The notes: generated from the sequence alone by a model not told the origin. A stretch of DNA of 64,000 nt from Methylosinus sp. Sm6 (GCF_019802345.1 NZ_JAINDZ010000019.1:1-64000), one strand, 5' to 3'; counted from the first letter of the stretch, positions 45,536 through 54,384 are shown. Numbers and translations are program-made.

Positions 45536-46140
45536 TGCCCATTTCCAACGAGGATCAGGCGCGCATATCGGCGGCGATTCGCGCGGCCGAGCAAAAGACC
45601 GCAGGAGAAATCGTCTGCGTGCTGGCGCGTCGCTCCTCCGATTATCTCTATGTGCCGCCGCTGTGGGCCGCGCTGCTGGCGCTCGTCGCGCCCTGGCCGC
45701 TGGTGATCTTCACCACGCTCGACATTCGCGCCATATTGGTCATTCAGACGCTGATCTTCGTGGCGGTCGCCGCGGCGCTCTCCTATCCGCCGCTGCGGCT
45801 GGCGGCGACGCCGCGCATCGTCAAGCGGGCGCGCGCCCATCGCGCCTCGATCGAGCAATTCTTCACCCGCGGCGTCGCCGGCACGAAGGGCAGGACCGGC
45901 GTGCTCATCTTCGTCTCGCTCGGCGAGCGCTATGCGCGAGTCGTCGCCGATGACGGAATCGCGGCCGAAATCTCCGACGAGCAATGGCGCTGCGCGCTCG
46001 ATCTGCTGCTCGACAACGTTCGCTGCGGCCACATCGCCGAGGGCTTCGTCGCGGCGATCGAGGAATGCGCGCGGCTGCTCGCGCAGCATGTGCCGCCGGG
46101 CGGCGCCGAGGAGCTGCCGGACCGCATTTACGTGATCTGA
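45535..46140 (+). CDS. TPM-domain membrane protein
   Basis: A 201-residue second TPM protein. An N-terminal TPM-like part (DQARISAAIRAAEQKTAGEI) is interrupted by two membrane helices (about residues 38-80), and FFTRGVAGTKGRTGVLIFVS, then LGERYARVVADDGIAAEISD, is the family core. The start ATG shares its A with the TGA of the upstream gene, so translation is coupled. It ends the lemA-TPM-TPM operon. Confidence 0.88.
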   Translation: MPISNEDQARISAAIRAAEQKTAGEIVCVLARRSSDYLYVPPLWAALLALVAPWPLVIFTTLDIRAILVIQTLIFVAVAAALSYPPLRLAATPRIVKRARAHRASIEQFFTRGVAGTKGRTGVLIFVSLGERYARVVADDGIAAEISDEQWRCALDLLLDNVRCGHIAEGFVAAIEECARLLAQHVPPGGAEELPDRIYVI

Positions 46141-46228
46141 GCGCGCATGAAAAAAAGTCCCGGCCGCGCCATGGCGCGCCGGGACAGCTGGCTCGCAGGA
46201 GGTCGAGCGCGTCGGCCAGAGCGCTTTC

Positions 46229-46252
46229 CGATCGAACGGAATCGTTCGATCG
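46229..46252. repeat. palindromic repeat hairpin 1
   Basis: CGATCGAACG and CGTTCGATCG are perfect 10-base arms with a GAAT loop, preceded by AGAGCGCTTTC. It resembles the AGCGTTTTCCGATC-type dispersed palindromes of alphaproteobacteria. Confidence 0.65.
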
Positions 46253-46283
46253 ATCAGAATTCGCTCAAACTAAAGAATGCTAG

Positions 46284-46317
46284 AGCGTTATCCGATCCAT
46301 TCGGATCGGATAACGCT
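46284..46317. repeat. palindromic repeat hairpin 2 / terminator
   Basis: AGCGTTATCCGATCC and GGATCGGATAACGCT are perfect 15-base arms with an ATTC loop. It is the same repeat family as hairpin 1, 32 bases away. It directly abuts the stop codon of the small minus-strand gene at 46318 and may terminate it. Confidence 0.75.
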
Positions 46318-46419
46318 TTAGCCGAGGAAGCGCGTGATCTGATGAATGACGACGATGAAGAAGGCCAGAGCGCCGACGATTCCGGCAATAGCCTTGGCGA
46401 GTTCCGCGGAGCTATGCAT
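46318..46419 (-). CDS. 33-residue single-helix membrane peptide
   Basis: MHSSAELAKAIAGIVGALAF begins a 33-residue peptide with one membrane helix (about residues 9-27) and a basic end (HQITRFLG). A strong GAGAGGGG ribosome binding site 7 bases before the ATG makes translation likely. Its function is unknown. It lies alone on the minus strand with the 15-base hairpin directly after its stop. An upstream in-frame ATG at 46524 is poorer in context. Confidence 0.5.
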   Translation of the reverse strand: MHSSAELAKAIAGIVGALAFFIVVIHQITRFLG

Positions 46420-46524
46420 GACGTTTCCCCTCTCTGTCTCATAATTTGTTATTCGACACGCCGTCTCTTCTTTAGATGCGTGCGCGTCGAGCAATAGATT
46501 GCGCGCGTATTCTTTGGCCGACAA

Positions 46525-46888
46525 TCGCCCGAGCGCGCGTCACAATGGCGCAGCAGCTTGCAGAGGCTTGAAATATCGTCTTGATTTCCGCCCGCTCGGC
46601 TGTGCTACAAAAAGTCGCGGCGAGTCGCCCGTCGCGAGCGCTCGGTTCCGGACGATGGCCAGGACTACGGCCAGGACTACGGCCTTGTACGGCTCGACAC
46701 GGCCTCGACGAGGCCGATAATGAGCGCGGCTTCGCCGAGAGCGAAGCAAGTTTGTCGCTTTCCTGGTTCTGCGTTAACCCTATAACTTCTCGTAACCTCG
46801 ATTGCCGTATCGTGGGCGCGTCCTTCTCGGTGGAAGGATAGGCGCGACCCGCCGGTTGGTCGTCGTTCAGTAGGCGTGAGGCAAGACC
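46525..46888. other. intergenic before the L,D-transpeptidase gene
   Basis: No supported gene. A 12-base unit GGCCAGGACTAC is tandemly duplicated at 46657-46680. The less GC-rich stretch near 46765-46810 probably holds the promoter of the L,D-transpeptidase gene. Confidence 0.4.
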
Positions 46889-48487
46889 ATGGTGACCCGC
46901 GATGCTCTCGCGGGAGCGTCCGCAAAGGCGTTCCTCGTCGTTCTCGCTTGCTCCTGCGCGTCGATCGCATTCGCTGCGTCCCGCGCGCCATTTCGCGAGC
47001 GGCTCGCCGAGCCGCCGCCGATCGTCTCCTGGCTCGCGGCCGAGGTCCGTTCCGCGCCGGCGCCGTCCGAGTCTTTCGTGGGCGATCTCTCCGTTTCGCC
47101 GCTTCTGCCGATCGTCGCGCCGCATGTCGCGGCCGAGGCCGACGCGGATTTCGATGTCGCCGCCGCTCTGATCCCGGCAGAGGCGCGCGCTTTCGCCGAT
47201 GCGCTCGACGTCTGGGCGCATCGCGCGAGCGGCGAGCGGCTCGTCCAGCGCAAGGCCATCGCCGAATTCTACGCCGCGCGCGTCTATCGGCCGCTGTGGC
47301 GGGAGGGCGAGCGATGGCGCGCGGAGGCGTCGGCGGTCGTCGAACGCCTGCGCCTCGCGGGCGAGGACGGGCTCGATCTGCGCGCCTATCCGATCCCCGA
47401 GCCGGGCGCGCAGGCGTCCGCCGCAGCCGATGAAGTCGCCCTAACGGAAGCCGTCGTCGCCTATGCGACGCAGGCCGCCGGCGGGCGCGTCGATCCGCGA
47501 CGAGTCTCGCGGCTCATCGGCGCCCGCCCGCCTTTGCCGGAACCCGGGGCTATTCTCTCCGCCATCGCTGCCGCCGGCGAGCGCGCGGGCGATCGGCTCC
47601 AAGACTATAATCCGCCGCACGCGGGCTATCGCGCATTGAAGGAGAAGCTCGTCGAGCTGCGCGGCGCGCGTGGGCCGGAGGCGCCGACGCGCTACGCCGA
47701 ATCGCGATCCGTGGCGCGCGACGACTCGCCCGCCGAGCACAAGAGGCGCGCGACGCCGGCCGCTCCGCAGGGCGCGCGCCTGCGGGCGGAGATCATCGCC
47801 AATATGGAGCGCTGGCGCTGGCTGCCGCGCGACCTGGGCGGCGACCGCATCGAGGTCAATATTCCCGATTTCGAGCTCGCCGTCGTCCGCGACGGCGAGG
47901 TGACGCATCGCGCGCGCGTCATCGTCGGCAAGGAGGGCACGCCGACGCCGGTGTTTTCCGATGCGATGCAGTTCATCATCGTCAATCCCTATTGGAACGT
48001 GCCGCCGTCGATCCTGAACAAGGAGATGCTGCCGAAATTCGGCGGCGATCTGCAGGCGATCGCCGCGCACGGCTATGAAGTGGTCTATCGCAACGGCCAG
48101 GCGCGAGTGCGCCAGCGGCCGGGCGAGGGCAATGCGCTCGGTCGCATCAAATTCATGTTCCCGAACGATTTCTCGGTCTATCTGCACGATACGCCGAGCC
48201 GCGGGCTGTTCTCCGCTGCGCATCGCGCCTTCAGCCATGGCTGCGTGCGCGTCGACCAGCCCTTCCGCCTCGCCGAGGCGGTGCTCGGCCCGGACAGCGG
48301 CTGGCGCGAGGACCGCGTGAAGAAGCTCATCGGCGGCTCCGAACGCTATATCAATCTCATGCACCCGCTGCCGATCCATATCGAATATTTCACCGCTTTT
48401 GTCGACACGGGCGGGCGCCTGCGTCTGCGCGGCGATCTCTACGGCTATTCCGCCAAGGTGCGCGCGGCGCTGGGCCTCGAAGGCTAG
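46889..48487 (+). CDS. YcbB-type L,D-transpeptidase
   Basis: A 532-residue L,D-transpeptidase of the YcbB/LdtD layout. It has an N-terminal export signal (about residues 8-29), a peptidoglycan-binding-like region (about 95-250: FYAARVYRPLWREGERWRAE) and a C-terminal YkuD catalytic domain (about 310-490) with FSHGCVR and catalytic Cys452. It forms 3-3 crosslinks in peptidoglycan in the periplasm. The start shown follows the GTG/ATG context MVTRDALAG; no strong ribosome binding site is seen. It converges with the mmo operon, whose terminator is at 48619. Confidence 0.9.
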   Translation: MVTRDALAGASAKAFLVVLACSCASIAFAASRAPFRERLAEPPPIVSWLAAEVRSAPAPSESFVGDLSVSPLLPIVAPHVAAEADADFDVAAALIPAEARAFADALDVWAHRASGERLVQRKAIAEFYAARVYRPLWREGERWRAEASAVVERLRLAGEDGLDLRAYPIPEPGAQASAAADEVALTEAVVAYATQAAGGRVDPRRVSRLIGARPPLPEPGAILSAIAAAGERAGDRLQDYNPPHAGYRALKEKLVELRGARGPEAPTRYAESRSVARDDSPAEHKRRATPAAPQGARLRAEIIANMERWRWLPRDLGGDRIEVNIPDFELAVVRDGEVTHRARVIVGKEGTPTPVFSDAMQFIIVNPYWNVPPSILNKEMLPKFGGDLQAIAAHGYEVVYRNGQARVRQRPGEGNALGRIKFMFPNDFSVYLHDTPSRGLFSAAHRAFSHGCVRVDQPFRLAEAVLGPDSGWREDRVKKLIGGSERYINLMHPLPIHIEYFTAFVDTGGRLRLRGDLYGYSAKVRAALGLEG

Positions 48488-48618
48488 CAGTGTGCTTCAT
48501 CGAAATTGATTGGCCTCGAGAGCGAGCCTGAACGCTCGCAGTCCGAGCCGCGCTCGCTACTACACCGCGAGGCTCGCAATTCCCCGCGACTTGCGATCCC
48601 GAGCGGCGACGCACGCAG

Positions 48619-48645
48619 AAAAACTGCCCGAGCGAGCCCGGGCAG
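48619..48645 (-). terminator. terminator of the mmo operon
   Basis: Read on the minus strand, CTGCCCG and CGGGCAG form a 7-base stem with an 8-base loop, followed by TTTTT. It lies about 65 bases after the mmoC stop. Confidence 0.8.
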
Positions 48646-48709
48646 GAGAAGTTGGGGAGCCCCCGCCCGACGGAGTAAAGTCCGAGCGAAGAAGAAAGGC
48701 GGCGGCCGG

Positions 48710-49744
48710 TCAGCCGCTCGCCAGGAATTTCTCGAGATAGACCTGCTCCTTGGGCACGCCCGCCGTCGCCGCCGCCGCGAAGGCGGCCTCGATCATGCCG
48801 GGAGGACCGCAGAGATAGATGTCCGGCTTGACGTCGGATTTCTCCAGCTCCGCGCGCAGGAGATCGATCACTGTTCCCTTGTCGACGCCATTGCCGCCGT
48901 CGTCATTCACCACCGCGATGCGAACGCCGAGGCTCGGCATGGATCGCGCGAGGCTCTTCAGCTCGTCGACATAGAATAATTCATCGCGGTTGGTGACGCC
49001 GAACAGCAGCGTCGCCGGCGACGGATCACTGGACTTGCCGAGCTGGCGGATCATCGACAGCACCGGCGACAGCCCCGTGCCACCCGCGACGAAGACTCGC
49101 GACCGCCCGCCGTGATCATGCAGCGAGAAGGACCCGGCCGGTCCGCGCAGATCGACCCGCATGCCGACCTTCGCCTCCGTCTGCAGGAATTTCGAGAAGG
49201 CCCCGTCCGGCAAGAGTCGGATGAAGAATTCGAGCTGCCCGTCCTCCGCGACCGAAGCCATGGAATAGGAGCGCCGCGTATGCGTGCCCGGAATCTCGAT
49301 GTCGACGAACTGGCCGGGAACGAAGTTCAGCGAAATGCGCGCCGCGCCGTCGGCCGTCAATGGCTGCAGCACGAGACGCACGACATTGGACGACACGCGA
49401 TCGCACGCGACGATCTCGGCGAGCCAATTGGTCTGGATCGCTTCGAAGGAGATGCGATCATAGGTATAGGGCACGACGAGATGCAGATCGCTGCGCGGAA
49501 AAGTGCGACACAGCAGAACCTTGCCGTCCTCTTCCTCGTCCGGCGGCAACGCTTGGACCTTCACATCGATCAGCTCATAGTCGCCATCCGTGCAATCGGC
49601 CTTGCAGGTGGCGCAGCCGCCCGCGCGGCAGGAGGCGAGCAGAATCACGCTCTGCCTCAGCCCCGCGGAGATCACATCCTCACTGGGCCCGCATTCGAAC
49701 GAGCAGGTTTCTCCGTCCTCGGTCTCGATGACGATCTGATACAT
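48710..49744 (-). CDS. mmoC: sMMO reductase component C
   Basis: A 344-residue MmoC. It moves electrons from NADH to the hydroxylase diiron site. The N-terminal ferredoxin domain binds [2Fe-2S] through Cys39, Cys44, Cys47 and Cys79. The FAD domain shows RRSYSMAS, and the NAD domain FVAGGTGLSPVLSMI and YLCGPPGMIEAAF. It is the last gene of the operon, 12 bases after mmoD, and is followed by a terminator at 48619. Cytoplasmic. Confidence 0.97.
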   Translation of the reverse strand: MYQIVIETEDGETCSFECGPSEDVISAGLRQSVILLASCRAGGCATCKADCTDGDYELIDVKVQALPPDEEEDGKVLLCRTFPRSDLHLVVPYTYDRISFEAIQTNWLAEIVACDRVSSNVVRLVLQPLTADGAARISLNFVPGQFVDIEIPGTHTRRSYSMASVAEDGQLEFFIRLLPDGAFSKFLQTEAKVGMRVDLRGPAGSFSLHDHGGRSRVFVAGGTGLSPVLSMIRQLGKSSDPSPATLLFGVTNRDELFYVDELKSLARSMPSLGVRIAVVNDDGGNGVDKGTVIDLLRAELEKSDVKPDIYLCGPPGMIEAAFAAAATAGVPKEQVYLEKFLASG

Positions 49745-49756
49745 AAGTCTCGAACC

Positions 49757-50080
49757 CTAAATATGCGCCGGCTTCGCCGCGCCGTTCTCGTCCTTCACGG
49801 GCTCGGGCGTTCCGATGCCGCGCAGCAGCGCACGGATCGCCTCGCTCTTCCCGCCATCGTTCAGCGAAGCCTCGTCCTGCCTGCGGAAGAAGCTCAGCAC
49901 ATGAGCGACCGCCTCGCGCGCCGACTCCTGCGACAGCGAGCAGCCTTCCTGCACGAATTCGCCATCGCGCAGGATCTCCCAGCGCCACATATATTCGAGG
50001 TCCATCGTATAGGCTTGATAGCGCTCGTCGGCGTGTATCAACGCCTGCCGGATCTCCGGCCGCGCCGCCCCTTGCTCCAT
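49757..50080 (-). CDS. mmoD: sMMO protein MmoD (orfY)
   Basis: A 107-residue MmoD, the small protein conserved between mmoZ and mmoC in all sMMO operons. Family features are the aromatic YQAYTMDLEYMWRWEILRDG and VAHVLSFFRRQ. It binds the hydroxylase and inhibits it in vitro, and genetic work in Methylosinus trichosporium OB3b places it in the copper switch together with methanobactin. GGAGG lies just before the ATG. The 78-base mmoZ-mmoD gap is the longest in the 3' half of the operon. Confidence 0.95.
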   Translation of the reverse strand: MEQGAARPEIRQALIHADERYQAYTMDLEYMWRWEILRDGEFVQEGCSLSQESAREAVAHVLSFFRRQDEASLNDGGKSEAIRALLRGIGTPEPVKDENGAAKPAHI

Positions 50081-50158
50081 TGTCTTCCTCCCTCTTTATC
50101 TCTTGTCGTTCGGGCGGCGCGGCCGCCCGAACGCATGTCTTTCGCAATTCGTGCAGCG

Positions 50159-50668
50159 TCACGCCTGCAGATGCAGGACCTTGACGCCGCGCTCCTTGCG
50201 CAGCCCTTCGAGCGGAGTGGCGTAATAATCGGTGTTGCGGATCTCCATCAGCACGGTGCCGAGCGCGGCATCGGTCCGCAGGAACACATTCACCGGCAGA
50301 ACCGGCGGCTTGTAGAGCTGCCGGAACTCGATATGGATGCGCTCCGCCTCATATTTGCTCTTCGCCGCCTTGATCTTGGCGATCCAGGTCGCCTCCACCG
50401 CGGCGGCGGCCTCGCCGGTCGACGCCTTGGTGATGAGATCGGCGACGGGGAGCTTCTCGGTCTTCAGCACCGAGAGCTTCTCCTCGATCTTGCGTTCGAT
50501 ATATTGATAATCGACGTCGAGATCATAGCTCTTGCGGAACGGCGACGAATAGGCGAGGCGGAAGTCCTGGATGAACTTCGTCGCCTGATCGACGCTCGTC
50601 AGCTTGGCGATTTTGGCTTCCCATTCGGTGCGAATGGAATTGTCGTGGATGGGTTCTCTCTTGGCCAT
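50159..50668 (-). CDS. mmoZ: sMMO hydroxylase gamma subunit
   Basis: A 169-residue MmoZ, the gamma subunit of the (alpha-beta-gamma)2 hydroxylase. It starts [20 protein letters not shown], the usual N-terminus, and is almost all helical. It holds no cofactor and stabilises the hydroxylase. GAGGAA precedes the ATG. It lies 26 bases after mmoB and before mmoD. Confidence 0.97.
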   Translation of the reverse strand: MAKREPIHDNSIRTEWEAKIAKLTSVDQATKFIQDFRLAYSSPFRKSYDLDVDYQYIERKIEEKLSVLKTEKLPVADLITKASTGEAAAAVEATWIAKIKAAKSKYEAERIHIEFRQLYKPPVLPVNVFLRTDAALGTVLMEIRNTDYYATPLEGLRKERGVKVLHLQA

Positions 50669-50694
50669 TTTCTAACGTTCCTCGTGATCGCCGA

Positions 50695-51111
50695 TCAAAT
50701 GTCGGTCAGGGCGCGATCGAGGCCCATGAGTTCGGAGGTGATGGTGAATTTGGTGCCGAGCGTATAGGCGCGGCCGACCGTCGACGATACATTCACGAGA
50801 AGGTCGTAGACTGAGAACGGCTTGCCGAGCATGTCGGAAGCCTCGGCCGAATCGATCTCGATCGCGCCATCGGCCTTGATCCACCAGAAGCCGGCCTTGT
50901 CCTCGACGACGATCGACGGATTCTTGGCCTTGCCGGCCTTGAGGACGATGTCCTCGACGATGGCGTCGATCTCGTCGCTCTTCATCAGCACCAGAACCAC
51001 GGCGTTGGACTCGTGGACGACCTGATTCTCCTCGGCGAAGAACTCGTCGGCGAAGGCCTTGCCGGTCTTCTGCATGATGCCGGCGTTGTAAGCGTTGTGA
51101 GCGCTGGACAT
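50695..51111 (-). CDS. mmoB: sMMO regulatory component B
   Basis: A 138-residue MmoB, the cofactor-free effector that docks on the hydroxylase and controls access of oxygen, methane and electrons to the diiron centre. The sequence starts MSSAHNAYNAGIMQKTGKAF and carries the conserved core FWWIKADGAIEID and YDLLVNVSSTVGRAYTLG. AAGGAAA precedes the ATG. It is placed between mmoY and mmoZ, as in all known sMMO operons. Confidence 0.97.
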   Translation of the reverse strand: MSSAHNAYNAGIMQKTGKAFADEFFAEENQVVHESNAVVLVLMKSDEIDAIVEDIVLKAGKAKNPSIVVEDKAGFWWIKADGAIEIDSAEASDMLGKPFSVYDLLVNVSSTVGRAYTLGTKFTITSELMGLDRALTDI

Positions 51112-51126
51112 TGAAGCGTTTCCTTT

Positions 51127-52314
51127 TCAGTTCTTGTAGCCGGCGAGAACGGCGTCGACCTTCTGGTCGACGTCGACCTTGAAGCCGATCTTGTCGGCGT
51201 AATCGATCTTCCAATCGCCGAAGACGCGCTGCAGCGCATCGGAGACGCCGGCGCGATCGGTCGCGCCCGCGACCTTCTCGACCTTGGCGTAGAGACCGAC
51301 GAAGTCCTTCAGCGCCGCAACCGAATTCGCGAGATAATGATCGGTCCAGGCGGAAAGGAATGTGCGGTTGTGCGCGCCGAATTCCGAATCATTGGCGAGG
51401 CAATAGACGAAGAGATCGTCGATCGCGCCGCGCGTGGTTTGGAAATAGGTCTGCGACTGCGCCGTGAAGAAGGGTGTCAGCGTGTCGCCATAAACGGTGG
51501 CGAGGCGCTGGAAGAACTCGCGACGGGCGAACTGGCCGAAGGTCGCGTCATAGACGGCGTGACCCGCCCAGAGGATCTCGTTCCAATCCTGAATGCCCTG
51601 CCAGATCTCCTGCACCGTCGCGCGCGCGCCGGCATAGATCGGGTCGGTGGTCCAGATCTTCTTCGGAATGTCGGTCGAAGCGTCGAAGCCCGGAACCAGC
51701 TTGGCGATGAACAGACGCTCCATCTGGATCATCTGCGCATTGTCGACCTTGTCGAGACCGGCGAAGGTCGCCGACTGGCGGATGGTGTCCGACAGACAGT
51801 CGCGGCCGACCGAGGAATGCGCGTTGAACAGGCCATACTCGTTGAAGAGCAGAGCGCCGTAATATTTGTTGAGGATCTCGTCGCGCCAATAGGGGTCGAT
51901 GGTGCGGATCGAGCCTTCGGACGAATAGCCGGCGAGAAAGCGCTGGGTGTAGCGCGCCTCTTCCGACTTGTCCTTCACATAAGGAGCATGCCAGCGGCGG
52001 GCCGGGTCGCGATGGCGATACCAGTCGGTCGTGCGCAGCTCAGTGCTCTCATTGCCCCAGGACGGACGCCCGCCGTGGAACTTCTGGGTCCAATCGCCCC
52101 AATCGAGGCCGCCGGCGATCCAGTCGGGATTGGGCTGAGCATAGCAGGACAGCTGCTCATATTCCGACAGGCGCTTCCAGCGCGGCTGGATGAAATAGTG
52201 ATATTTGCGCTGCGTGTCGAGCGCATGATCCGGCAGCGCGGCGGCGATGATAGCCGCGCGCTCGGGATCGGTGAGACCCCGCTTGGTGACTTGGGAGCTC
52301 TGAGGCTGTGACAT
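51127..52314 (-). CDS. mmoY: sMMO hydroxylase beta subunit
   Basis: A 395-residue MmoY, the beta subunit of the hydroxylase and a relative of the R2 fold without its own metal site. Family stretches include TQRKYHYFIQPRWKRLSEYE, QFFTAQ-like helices (LTPFFTAQSQTYFQTTRGAI) and WTDHYLANSVAALKDFV. GGAGGA precedes the start. The mmoX-mmoY spacer of 148 bases contains a strong hairpin and direct repeats. Confidence 0.97.
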   Translation of the reverse strand: MSQPQSSQVTKRGLTDPERAAIIAAALPDHALDTQRKYHYFIQPRWKRLSEYEQLSCYAQPNPDWIAGGLDWGDWTQKFHGGRPSWGNESTELRTTDWYRHRDPARRWHAPYVKDKSEEARYTQRFLAGYSSEGSIRTIDPYWRDEILNKYYGALLFNEYGLFNAHSSVGRDCLSDTIRQSATFAGLDKVDNAQMIQMERLFIAKLVPGFDASTDIPKKIWTTDPIYAGARATVQEIWQGIQDWNEILWAGHAVYDATFGQFARREFFQRLATVYGDTLTPFFTAQSQTYFQTTRGAIDDLFVYCLANDSEFGAHNRTFLSAWTDHYLANSVAALKDFVGLYAKVEKVAGATDRAGVSDALQRVFGDWKIDYADKIGFKVDVDQKVDAVLAGYKN

Positions 52315-52403
52315 GGTCGTTCATTCCTCCACTGAGGGATTTTTTGGTGCTTCGTGCTCGCGTCGAAGGTGACCGCCGGGCGCGGGAGTCCCGACGGTCC
52401 TAT

Positions 52404-52433
52404 CCAGCGCGCGTTGCGAGCGACGCGCGCTGG
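52404..52433. promoter_or_regulatory. hairpin in the mmoX-mmoY spacer
   Basis: CCAGCGCGCGT and ACGCGCGCTGG are perfect 11-base arms with an 8-base loop. Being 30 bases after the mmoX stop, it may protect the mmoX mRNA or attenuate readthrough, giving more mmoX transcript than downstream genes. Confidence 0.6.
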
Positions 52434-52462
52434 AATTTTGTGAGACATGAAATTTTGTGAGA
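52434..52462. repeat. 12-base direct repeat after mmoX
   Basis: AATTTTGTGAGA occurs twice (52434-52445 and 52451-52462), separated by 5 bases, immediately after the mmoX stop codon (minus strand) and before the hairpin. Confidence 0.6.
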
Positions 52463-54043
52463 TCAGAACTTGGCGAGCGGATCGGGGAACACGCAGCCCG
52501 CGCGCTTGATGTCCTCGAGCGTCCACAGATTGTCGCCGCGCGTGTGCGGCTGAGCGATCAGCGTCTTGCCGTCGGAGCGAACGCCATGGCCCTCGGCGAT
52601 CACCTCGGACAATTCGCGTCCCTCATACTGCTCGAACACATTGTGGCACTCGTAGCGCTCCGGCTCGATCAGCCACTGGCGCTCGCCCCAATCATCCGTC
52701 AGCGAATGCTTCTTGCCGTTGAATTCGTGCACGCGCAGCGAGCCCGAGCCCTTGGCCAGCGACGGAATGAACGGAACCTGCGAGACGCGGTCGATATAGA
52801 CGTCGTGACCGTTCGCGAGGAGCCACTGATAGGGGATGAAGCCGCTCTTGGGATCTTCATAGCCGAGCTTCTTCCACTCGTTGAAGATCTTGCCATAGTG
52901 ATCGGCCCAACCCGGATAATTCGCCTCGAACCAAGCCTGATCCTCTTCGTCCGGCAGAGCGAGACGGGCGAAGCCGAGCGGCCACATCGCATAGGCGGCG
53001 AGCGCGAGATCGTGATGCGCCCAATAAGCGTCACGCTTGGCGTCGCGAAGCGAAGCCGGGCTCTCGACGCCATATTTGCCGAGACGGCCGATCCAGATTC
53101 CACCCCAATCCTCATAGACCCAGCGGTTCCAGGTCTTCACCCAGGGCTCGACCTTGAACTTGGAGCCATATTCGAACAGATAGCCGAGGACGGGCGTGAA
53201 ATATTTCTGCTGCGTCCAGAAGGCGTTGTTCAAATCGGTGTTGAGGAACTTCGCCGAAGCCGGATCATTGGCGATCGACACCACGGTCTGGTAGCCGTTC
53301 GCCATATGACGCAGCTCGTCGGTCTCCACCGAGAGGAACACGGTCGGCGTGATCTCGTCGCCATTGGCCGAGGCCCATTCGGTGACGGCGACGATCAGCG
53401 GATTGGTGAAGCAGGCTTCGCCGACCAGCTGCAGATTGACCGAGCACTCCACGGCGTCGCCGGAGATGAAGCCATCGGCGAAGACGCGCTTCATGCCCTT
53501 CCACAGCGGACCGATCGCGCGGGTGCGACGGGCGTCGTTGTGGCCGGCCGGATCATGATAATGCTTGGAGTAATAGTGATTGATGAAGGCGCATTGATGC
53601 GTGTGACGAATCTCGTCGAGCACCTGCGCGAGATAGCCGTTCTTCTGCTCGGCGGCGGTGGCGCTGTCCCACAGCATCGCCGAAGCGGCGATCGCGTTGT
53701 ATTCGCCGACCTCGAGGAAGTTCGAGATCACCTTCATCGTCTCGCCCCAGCGGGGATGGACCTTGTTGCCGGCGCCGAGACGGGTGAGGCCGTCGAGCAG
53801 AGTGCCGAACTGGCGCTCGTCCTTGGCCGCCTCCATGCGGGCGTATTCCTTGGCGATGACCTTGAACTGCTCCTTGGTCTCGTTCGCCATGTGATATTTA
53901 GTCGGATATTTCGTCCGATTTTCCTTGAAGTCCCAGTTGAAGCTCTGCAGCCACTTGTGGACTTCCTGCGGCTCGACGCCGACCGGAGCTCGATTGACCT
54001 TCAGAGCATCGGTCGCCGCTTTGGTCGCGAGACTGATCGCCAT
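52463..54043 (-). CDS. mmoX: sMMO hydroxylase alpha subunit (diiron)
   Basis: A 526-residue MmoX, the catalytic alpha subunit that oxidises methane to methanol in the cytoplasm. All diiron ligands are present at the canonical numbers: Glu114, Glu144, His147, Glu209, Glu243 and His246. Cys151 and the active-site Thr213 are also conserved. The start is fixed by AGGAGGA and by the family length of 526; the upstream in-frame ATG lies beyond the promoter. It is the first gene of the operon and is driven by the sigma-54 promoter at 54201-54215. The sequence is of the Methylosinus/Methylocystis type. Confidence 0.98.
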   Translation of the reverse strand: MAISLATKAATDALKVNRAPVGVEPQEVHKWLQSFNWDFKENRTKYPTKYHMANETKEQFKVIAKEYARMEAAKDERQFGTLLDGLTRLGAGNKVHPRWGETMKVISNFLEVGEYNAIAASAMLWDSATAAEQKNGYLAQVLDEIRHTHQCAFINHYYSKHYHDPAGHNDARRTRAIGPLWKGMKRVFADGFISGDAVECSVNLQLVGEACFTNPLIVAVTEWASANGDEITPTVFLSVETDELRHMANGYQTVVSIANDPASAKFLNTDLNNAFWTQQKYFTPVLGYLFEYGSKFKVEPWVKTWNRWVYEDWGGIWIGRLGKYGVESPASLRDAKRDAYWAHHDLALAAYAMWPLGFARLALPDEEDQAWFEANYPGWADHYGKIFNEWKKLGYEDPKSGFIPYQWLLANGHDVYIDRVSQVPFIPSLAKGSGSLRVHEFNGKKHSLTDDWGERQWLIEPERYECHNVFEQYEGRELSEVIAEGHGVRSDGKTLIAQPHTRGDNLWTLEDIKRAGCVFPDPLAKF

Positions 54044-54200
54044 GCTTGTTCCTCCTGACAGAGTTTTCTTTTCTTTCGGACTGTCGAGCTCGCGGCTGCC
54101 GCGTTTCGATCGTCCGAATGTAGGCGCCGCTTTCCAAGCCTCGGGTGTTTGCAAAACATCGTTGCGCGTCATGCGCGGAAGCGACGACGCATTATTGTTG

Positions 54201-54215
54201 GCAAGGCCTGTGCCA
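54201..54215 (-). promoter_or_regulatory. sigma-54 promoter of mmoX
   Basis: On the minus strand TGGCAC-AGGCC-TTGC matches the -24/-12 consensus TGGCAC-N5-TTGC exactly. Transcription would start near 54190, giving a leader of about 150 bases. sMMO promoters in Methylosinus are known to need RpoN and the activator MmoR. Confidence 0.92.
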
Positions 54216-54337
54216 CTCGTCACGACTAATGAAGCTCTTGCGTTTCTCTAAGGATTCATCGCGATTGCGACAGCATGAGACGCGAGTGTTCGATCACGCT
54301 CCGGCGATGCTCGATACAGGTGTCAAAGAACCATACG

Positions 54338-54361
54338 TCTCGCGAGATGCGTCGAATTCGA
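54338..54361. promoter_or_regulatory. tandem palindromes upstream of the mmoX promoter (candidate MmoR sites)
   Basis: Two perfect 10-base palindromes, TCTCGCGAGA (54338-54347) and TCGAATTCGA (54352-54361), lie about 125-145 bases upstream of the -24 element, where an enhancer-binding protein is expected. No binding is established. Confidence 0.4.
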
Positions 54362-54384
54362 TGAAGCGACGTCGTGCAGGCGGC

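Noticed and set aside
52457-54058. 533-residue plus-strand open frame
   Set aside because: Antisense to mmoX, whose diiron ligands and length are exact.
54044-54223. Upstream in-frame start for mmoX
   Set aside because: It would begin upstream of the predicted sigma-54 transcription start, and the 526-residue start has an AGGAGGA site and the family length.
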